Assembly (NCBI GenBank): GCA_021733945.1
Contig: JAIPJX010000031.1
Coordinates: 1 to 39,083 of the forward strand
DNA from: Verrucomicrobiota bacterium
GTDB taxonomy: Bacteria > Verrucomicrobiota > Verrucomicrobiia > Limisphaerales > SIBE01
Direction: 5' to 3'
Length of the DNA: 39,083 nt
Numbering within the stretch: the stretch's first letter is position 1; each line of letters starts with the position of its first letter. The translations under genes and the position numbers were made by a program. Below, piece after piece: positions 34,794 through 39,083 of the stretch. A model generated the notes under the pieces. That model did no database searches. It saw nothing but the letters and a program-made list of their open reading frames with translations, and was not told where the DNA came from.

Positions 34794-36173
34794 TCAGACC
34801 ACTTTCGGCGGAGCGAATCCCTCGCGATACTCCCTTGAAAGGATCGTCTTGTTGGCTTCGTCGTGATTGGTGAACCGGAAATTGGCCGCATCCCAACGCA
34901 GTTCCTGATCCGGGTAACGGGTGGCTTTCACCGCCAGCAGCGCAGGCTCCGTGATGCGCCACCCGATCGTCAGCGGCGTCCACAACGGCTTCTTCGCACC
35001 CAGACAATTCTCGGCCCAATCCCCCCAATGATTTCGCGGAGACACCCTTGGCATCGGTTCGTCATCGGAAAGTTTGCCCTTCCGGTAAACCTCCGGGTTG
35101 CCATCCGCCTGCAGGATCAGAATTCCGTCCTCACACACCACCATCGTATGATTCGCATCAAACTTCAGCGGAGGCAGACCAAGCGCCGCAAACGACGGCA
35201 TCAAGCCGCTGTCGTTGTAGTGCACCACAAACTTCTCCCGCGCGAACGCACCGCCCCCCGGATACGTGAGCGTGCTCATGTTGTGGGACGTATGGCCCGT
35301 GGTGGAGGGGCGCGCGGTGTGGGTCACCACCGCTTCCGGTTCCGGCATGTCGTAGGCGAAATAGAGCAGATCCAACAAATGACATCCCCAGTCGGCGAGC
35401 TGACCGCCGCCGGTCTCCCAGTAAGCACGCCATCGACGCGGGGCAATGCTGTCATTGTAAGGAATCTTCGTCGTCAGTGGGCCCTGCCACAAATCCCAGT
35501 CCAGATTGTTGGGGATTGGCTGCGCGGGTTTGTATTCACTCCACGGATCGTCGAAATAATGGCCTCGCGACACGCCTCCCGTCCACACGTGCGCCTCGAT
35601 TGGTTTGCCCAGCCGATTGCTCCGAAGAATCTCGACGGCGCGCATCCGGCCCGGATTACACGACCGTTGATTGCCCATCTGGGTAATGAGATCGGGTCGG
35701 GCAGCCAGGCCGTCACGCATCATCCGAAGTTCGTCCAGCTGGTGTACAAGCGGCTTTTGGCCATACAGATGTTTGCGATGATTCAGCGCGGTCAACATCA
35801 TCGGCGCATGGTTGAAGTCCGGCGTATCCACGATCACCGCATCAAACTCGTCGGCACGGTTCGCGAACGCCTCCCGGTAATCCGCCAGCCTCCACGCCTT
35901 GGGAAAATCCTTCGCTATCTTGTCAATCGCCGCGCCGTTCACATCACAAAAACCCGCGAACTCCACCATCGGATGTCTCTGGAGCTGGCCGCGGTCCGCG
36001 TTGCCGATGCCATCAACGCCAATCTGCAGGATCCGGAGTTTGCTGTTCTTGTTTGTTTGCGCCCGGCCCATCATCGAGAGGGATGCGATGCCGACGGTTG
36101 CGATGGCACCCGATTTCATGAAGGAACGACGGGTGACGGGAGAGGAAGATGCTGTGCCTGGATTCGTGTTCAT
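34794..36173 (-). CDS. Gfo/Idh/MocA family oxidoreductase (TAT-exported)
   Basis: This is an NAD(P)-dependent sugar or polyol dehydrogenase-like protein. The ATG at 36173 gives 'MNTNPGTASSSPVTRRSFMK', a twin-arginine signal; a further 93 upstream codons in frame make no sense. The Rossmann domain (about 45-165) has 'KLRILQIGVDGIGNADRGQL', 'FDAVIVDTPDFNHAPMMLTA' and the 'HLYGQKPLVHQLDELRMM' segment with the Lys of the usual (E)KP motif. The C-terminal half ('GGQLADWGCHLLDLLYFAYD') is the substrate and dimer domain. Planctomycete and verrucomicrobial members of this TAT-exported group are very common; substrates are not known. Confidence 0.92.
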   Translation of the reverse strand: MNTNPGTASSSPVTRRSFMKSGAIATVGIASLSMMGRAQTNKNSKLRILQIGVDGIGNADRGQLQRHPMVEFAGFCDVNGAAIDKIAKDFPKAWRLADYREAFANRADEFDAVIVDTPDFNHAPMMLTALNHRKHLYGQKPLVHQLDELRMMRDGLAARPDLITQMGNQRSCNPGRMRAVEILRSNRLGKPIEAHVWTGGVSRGHYFDDPWSEYKPAQPIPNNLDWDLWQGPLTTKIPYNDSIAPRRWRAYWETGGGQLADWGCHLLDLLYFAYDMPEPEAVVTHTARPSTTGHTSHNMSTLTYPGGGAFAREKFVVHYNDSGLMPSFAALGLPPLKFDANHTMVVCEDGILILQADGNPEVYRKGKLSDDEPMPRVSPRNHWGDWAENCLGAKKPLWTPLTIGWRITEPALLAVKATRYPDQELRWDAANFRFTNHDEANKTILSREYREGFAPPKVV

Positions 36174-36481
36174 AGGATTTCGAAAGGATGCAGCCCGGCC
36201 AAAAAAACTCAAGCAAAACCACTCACGCCCCAACTGCTGGAATGCGGAACAAACCCGCCCCAGACCCTTACCCCGGACTGGGATCCGCCCTGTCCACCCA
36301 CGCCGCCCCACTGGTTGTCGCAGGTCAGGAACCTCACCATGGACAGGGGCCCCCTGCCTGGTGATGGCGCGCAGCCCATCGGGCGCGGGATACCCGTCAG
36401 AATACGAATAACACTCCAGCTTCCATGAATTCAGCCTGCTTCCCGGTTGCATCCCCTGTCCGGAATCCGATACGCTGCCCC
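36174..36481. other. divergent intergenic region
   Basis: 308 bp lie between the starts of the minus-strand Gfo/Idh gene and the plus-strand deacetylase gene. I see no gene, repeat or recognisable operator; promoters for both genes should lie here. Confidence 0.5.
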
Positions 36482-37450
36482 ATGCTCACACAGACCTTGT
36501 TTCGATGGATCACCGTAGCCACGCTGATGCTCCCGGGTGTCCCTGCCCAAGCGCAGGAACCGACCTACGCCGAAAAGCTCGGATGGAGCCCCGGCACCCG
36601 CGCGTTGATTCTGCATATCGATGACGCGGGCATGTCCTACGATTCCAACCTCGGCGTGATGCGCGCCGTCGATGAGGGAGTCGCCAATTCGCTCAGTGTC
36701 ATGATGCCCTGCCCCTGGGTGCCGCAGATGGTCCGTTGGATCGAACGGTCCGGTGCGGACGCAGGCCTGCATTTGACGCTTACTTCCGAATGGACCGATT
36801 ACCGCTGGGGTCCCCTGGCGGGCAAACCAGCAGTCCCCGGGCTCACCGACCCGGAGGGATGCCTCTGGGACAACGTGCCGCTGGTGGTGAAGAACGCGTC
36901 CGCCGACGAAGTGGAAGCCGAGATCCGCGCCCAGCTCGACCGGGCACGCACGATGGGATTCAACCCGACGCATCTGGATTCACACATGGGCACCCTTTTT
37001 GCAGACAACGCATTTCTCGAGCGTTACATCAAGGTCGGCATCGAAACCGGAATTCCGGTGATGTTCCCCGGGGGGCATGGATTTTTCATCAACCAACAGA
37101 CCGAAGGAGGACAGGCGGAGCGACGCCGTCAGATCGGGGTCAATCTCTGGAAATCAGGCCTGCCTGTTCTGGATGATCTGCACAACTTCAGCTACGAATG
37201 GAAAACCGACCAGAAAACCGATGCCTACATCCAAGCCGTGCGCTCGCTCAAACCGGGAGTGACCATGATGATCATGCATTGCACCGATCCCACCGAGGTT
37301 TTCCAGAAAATCTCGGGCTCAGGGGAAACCCGCCGCGGCGACCTGAACGCGATGCTCGATCCCAGGCTGAAGGCCGCCATCCGGGAGGAAGGCATCGTGC
37401 TGACCACCTGGAGGGAACTCAAGCAACGCAGGGATGCAGCGAAACACTAG
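36482..37450 (+). CDS. ChbG/YdjC-like carbohydrate deacetylase (exported)
   Basis: The ATG at 36482 starts a signal peptide (MLTQTLFRWITVATLMLPGV...PAQAQE); an ATG at 36425 would add 19 residues before it. The YdjC/ChbG hallmark is the metal-binding 'ALILHIDDAGMSYDSNLGVM' near the start of the barrel, followed by 'AGLHLTLTSEW' and 'THLDSHMGTLFAD' (His and Asp ligands) and 'GVTMMIMHCTDP'. The family removes acetyl groups from chito-oligosaccharides or related sugars; export and the verrucomicrobial context suggest a different, unknown polysaccharide. It is divergent from the Gfo/Idh gene and 56 bp upstream of the isomerase-like gene. Confidence 0.9.
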   Translation: MLTQTLFRWITVATLMLPGVPAQAQEPTYAEKLGWSPGTRALILHIDDAGMSYDSNLGVMRAVDEGVANSLSVMMPCPWVPQMVRWIERSGADAGLHLTLTSEWTDYRWGPLAGKPAVPGLTDPEGCLWDNVPLVVKNASADEVEAEIRAQLDRARTMGFNPTHLDSHMGTLFADNAFLERYIKVGIETGIPVMFPGGHGFFINQQTEGGQAERRRQIGVNLWKSGLPVLDDLHNFSYEWKTDQKTDAYIQAVRSLKPGVTMMIMHCTDPTEVFQKISGSGETRRGDLNAMLDPRLKAAIREEGIVLTTWRELKQRRDAAKH

Positions 37451-37506
37451 GCGATTGAAAACACGCCCCGATCCGTTATATTAAGCCTCTCAACACCACG
37501 CACCCC

Positions 37507-38475
37507 ATGCAAACCACCATGAACCGACGTTCCTTTATCCAAACCGCTTCGCGGGCCGCCGCGGCAACCGCCGCCGTGGGCGCGCTGCCGCTCGGCACCT
37601 TCGCGCAACAACCCCGCACCCGCATGACGATCAACCTCGTGTGCGGTGCCATCGGAGTCGAAGCCCGGACCCAGGCCGACGTGAACGCACTTGCCGTGAA
37701 GCATGGATTTCAGTCCGTGGAAGCTCTGGGCGGTGATCTCGCCGGAATGTCGCCAACCCAGCTCGGGGATCTGCTCGGATCCATGAAACAGAACCGTATC
37801 GTTTTCGGTGCCTGCGGATTGAGCGTCGATTTCCGCGGGACCGAGGAGGGCTTTCAGGAGAGTCTGCGGAAATTCAAGTCCGTCGCCGCAGGCCTGGAAA
37901 GAGCCGGTGTCGACCGGGTGAACACCTGGCTCTCACCGAGCAGCCGCGATCTGACCTACATCCGGAACTTCAGGCAACACGCCGACCGGCTGCGTCAGGT
38001 CGCCCAGGTGCTCAAAGACCACGGACAGCGGCTCGGCCTCGAATACGTGGGAACCCACACCCTGCTGGTTCGAGGCAAATACCCGTTCATACACACGCTC
38101 GGTGAAACCAGGGATCTGATTGCGGAGATCGGAACCGGGAACGTGGGCCTGGTGCTCGACAGCTGGCACTGGTGGCAGGCCGGAGACAGCGGCGAAGACA
38201 TCCAGAGCCTCACCAATCACGACATCATCGCCGCGGATCTGAACGACGCTCCGAAGGGCCGGAAGAAGAACGAACAAATCGACAGCCAACGCGAGCTCCC
38301 CATGGCAACGGGCGAAATTGATGTGGCTACTTTTCTGAACGCGATGAACCGGGTCGGATACGACGGACCGGTGCGCGCAGAACCGTTCAATGCGCCGCTC
38401 CGCGCGATGGACAACGACGCCGCCTGCGCCGCGAGCAGTCAGGCCATGAAAAAGGCCTTCGCACTGATCACTTAG
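37507..38475 (+). CDS. sugar phosphate isomerase/epimerase-like TIM-barrel protein (exported)
   Basis: A twin-arginine type signal (MNRRSFIQTASRAAAATAAV...) precedes an AP-endonuclease-2/xylose-isomerase-like barrel: 'AVKHGFQSVEALGGDLAG', 'RLGLEYVGTHTLLVRGKYPF', 'NVGLVLDSWHWWQAGDSGED', 'IIAADLNDAPKGRKKNEQID' and 'VGYDGPVRAEPFNAPLRAMD'. The Glu, Asp, His and Glu ligands at the barrel strand ends look preserved. The start may be ATG 37507 or ATG 37519, which begins directly at MNRRSF. The reaction is not known. Together with the deacetylase and Gfo/Idh gene it forms a small carbohydrate-modifying group. Confidence 0.88.
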   Translation: MQTTMNRRSFIQTASRAAAATAAVGALPLGTFAQQPRTRMTINLVCGAIGVEARTQADVNALAVKHGFQSVEALGGDLAGMSPTQLGDLLGSMKQNRIVFGACGLSVDFRGTEEGFQESLRKFKSVAAGLERAGVDRVNTWLSPSSRDLTYIRNFRQHADRLRQVAQVLKDHGQRLGLEYVGTHTLLVRGKYPFIHTLGETRDLIAEIGTGNVGLVLDSWHWWQAGDSGEDIQSLTNHDIIAADLNDAPKGRKKNEQIDSQRELPMATGEIDVATFLNAMNRVGYDGPVRAEPFNAPLRAMDNDAACAASSQAMKKAFALIT

Positions 38476-38751
38476 TTGGAATGCTCGCCTCACTGCCATT
38501 CGTTTGAGGGATTCGAAAGGCGGGGGTAGTCCGTTTGGAACGGATGTCTGCCTCGCGTCTGGAGCAGTGGATCCCGAATCGGGATCGCCTCATTTTTCAC
38601 CGGAACGTACGGCAAGGACCGGGTTGTTTCGGTATCCGCAAAGCGGCGGCGGCGCAGTCCACGACGCTGTCGCGAACCTGGCAAAGACCCGAGCATCCCC
38701 GTTGGGGGGTACCTCGCGCTGCGAGGCACTGTCGGTCGCAGCGCGACAGGC

Positions 38752-38805
38752 TCCACCCAGTCCACCCAGTCCACCCAGTCCACCCAGTCCACCCAGTCCA
38801 CCCGG
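38752..38805. repeat. 9-bp tandem repeat (TCCACCCAG)x6
   Basis: Five perfect copies of TCCACCCAG run from 38752 to 38796, and a sixth copy ends TCCACCCGG. It lies between the two copies of the ~100-bp direct repeat. The minus-strand translation (Val-Asp-Trp)n is a by-product of the period. Confidence 0.9.
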
Positions 38806-38852
38806 GAACGTTTATTCAGGGAGGGGCTTCATCCCTTCGCCAGATCTTGGAC

Positions 38853-38916
38853 TGCGGCAGTCCTCTGCCGCTTTCCAGCGCGTCGGCAGATCCAAAAGCG
38901 GCAGAGGACTGCCGCA
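38853..38916. repeat. 22-bp perfect inverted repeat (REP-like)
   Basis: The arm TGCGGCAGTCCTCTGCCGCT (plus TT; 38853-38874) is repeated exactly in reverse complement at 38895-38916, with a 20-base loop. Each arm is itself a hairpin: GCGGCAG-TCCT-CTGCCGC. Structure and position, next to the direct repeats, are like REP/BIME-type intergenic elements. Confidence 0.85.
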
Positions 38917-39083
38917 CTCCACGACGCTGTCGCGAACCTCGCAAAGACCGGAGCATCCCCACGGGGTGGTGTACCTCATGAGGTGGCGTGCCTCGCGCTG
39001 CGAGCCACTGCCGGTCGCAGCGGGACCGACTCCACCTCCCCTATTCAAACGTTCGGCTGCCACGCACGCGCCGCCCGAAGAAC

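Larger units (their letters stand above)
38641..39026. repeat. two direct copies of a ~100-bp intergenic repeat
   Basis: 38655-38745 and 38919-39026 share 'CCACGACGCTGTCGCGAACC', 'GCAAAGACC', 'GAGCATCCCC', 'CCTCGCGCTGCGAG' and 'CGGTCGCAGCG' in the same order; the second copy contains about 15 extra bases before CCTCGCGCT. The stretch 38476-39083 has no credible gene. Confidence 0.8.

Noticed and set aside
38752..38805. CRISPR array or coding (VDW)n repeat
   Set aside because: The unit is 9 bp without spacers, so it is a simple tandem repeat; the peptide is a translation artefact. No CRISPR or cas genes were seen in the window.

Overview
The window looks like a chromosomal piece from a heterotrophic Verrucomicrobium of the Pedosphaera/Limisphaerales type. 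The clues are a DUF1549/DUF1553 plus DUF1501 pair, an ADOP-type MacB/FtsX permease, TAT-exported Gfo/Idh/MocA and sugar-isomerase-like proteins, a very large LamG/CotH secreted protein, 'RFYR'-type secreted C-termini, an H-X9-DG prepilin tail, and dispersed palindromic repeats rich in GC. This placement is inferred from gene content only. No rRNA or tRNA gene was recognised.

Layout. 1-420: a short dispersed-repeat array. 0.5-9.1 kb, minus strand: a putative secreted glycoside-hydrolase-like protein, an alpha/beta hydrolase, an ADOP permease and glutamyl-tRNA synthetase. 9.4-15.1 kb, plus strand: a TreS-maltokinase fusion and GlgB, that is, the GlgE-type glucan pathway without an intact glgE; a possible glgE 5' remnant lies just upstream. 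15.3-19.1 kb, minus strand: a 1251-aa lamin-tail/LamG/chitobiase-C/CotH protein. 19.5-23.9 kb, plus strand: TlpA-like thioredoxin, DUF3179 and HEAT-redoxin genes joined by ATGA overlaps, then an ECF sigma factor and its probable anti-sigma. 23.9-27.0 kb: a dense mosaic of gene scraps (ArsR, TVP38 tail, IS91 transposase, XRE, protein kinase, HEPN, MNT, YnjB-like, DUF5069, Kelch lipoprotein, prepilin tail, sigma-70). 27.0-30.4 kb, plus strand: DUF547, a DUF2934 frame with an in-frame stop, TVP38/TMEM64 and a MerA-like flavin disulfide oxidoreductase. 30.4-34.2 kb, minus strand: DUF1501 and DUF1549/1553. 34.3-38.5 kb: a serine-hydrolase remnant, Gfo/Idh/MocA, a ChbG/YdjC-like deacetylase and a sugar isomerase/epimerase-like protein. 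38.5-39.1 kb: palindromic, direct and tandem repeats.

Most interesting signal. Three start codons (tlpA-like, the sigma gene, DUF547) are preceded by GGAATA with TC at the same offset (24-25 nt from the first G), and all lie so close to the start that transcripts would be leaderless or nearly so. A fourth match lies among the gene scraps, ahead of a TVP38 tail. This suggests that the ECF sigma factor controls itself and two flanking operons of redox, membrane and DUF proteins. A His-rich loop in the HEAT-redoxin and an ArsR scrap hint at metal or thiol stress, but that is inference. The second notable signal is the scrap mosaic itself, including an in-frame HEPN-protein-kinase chimera joined at a shared 'EALEA' sequence and a remnant of a rolling-circle IS91-type transposase.
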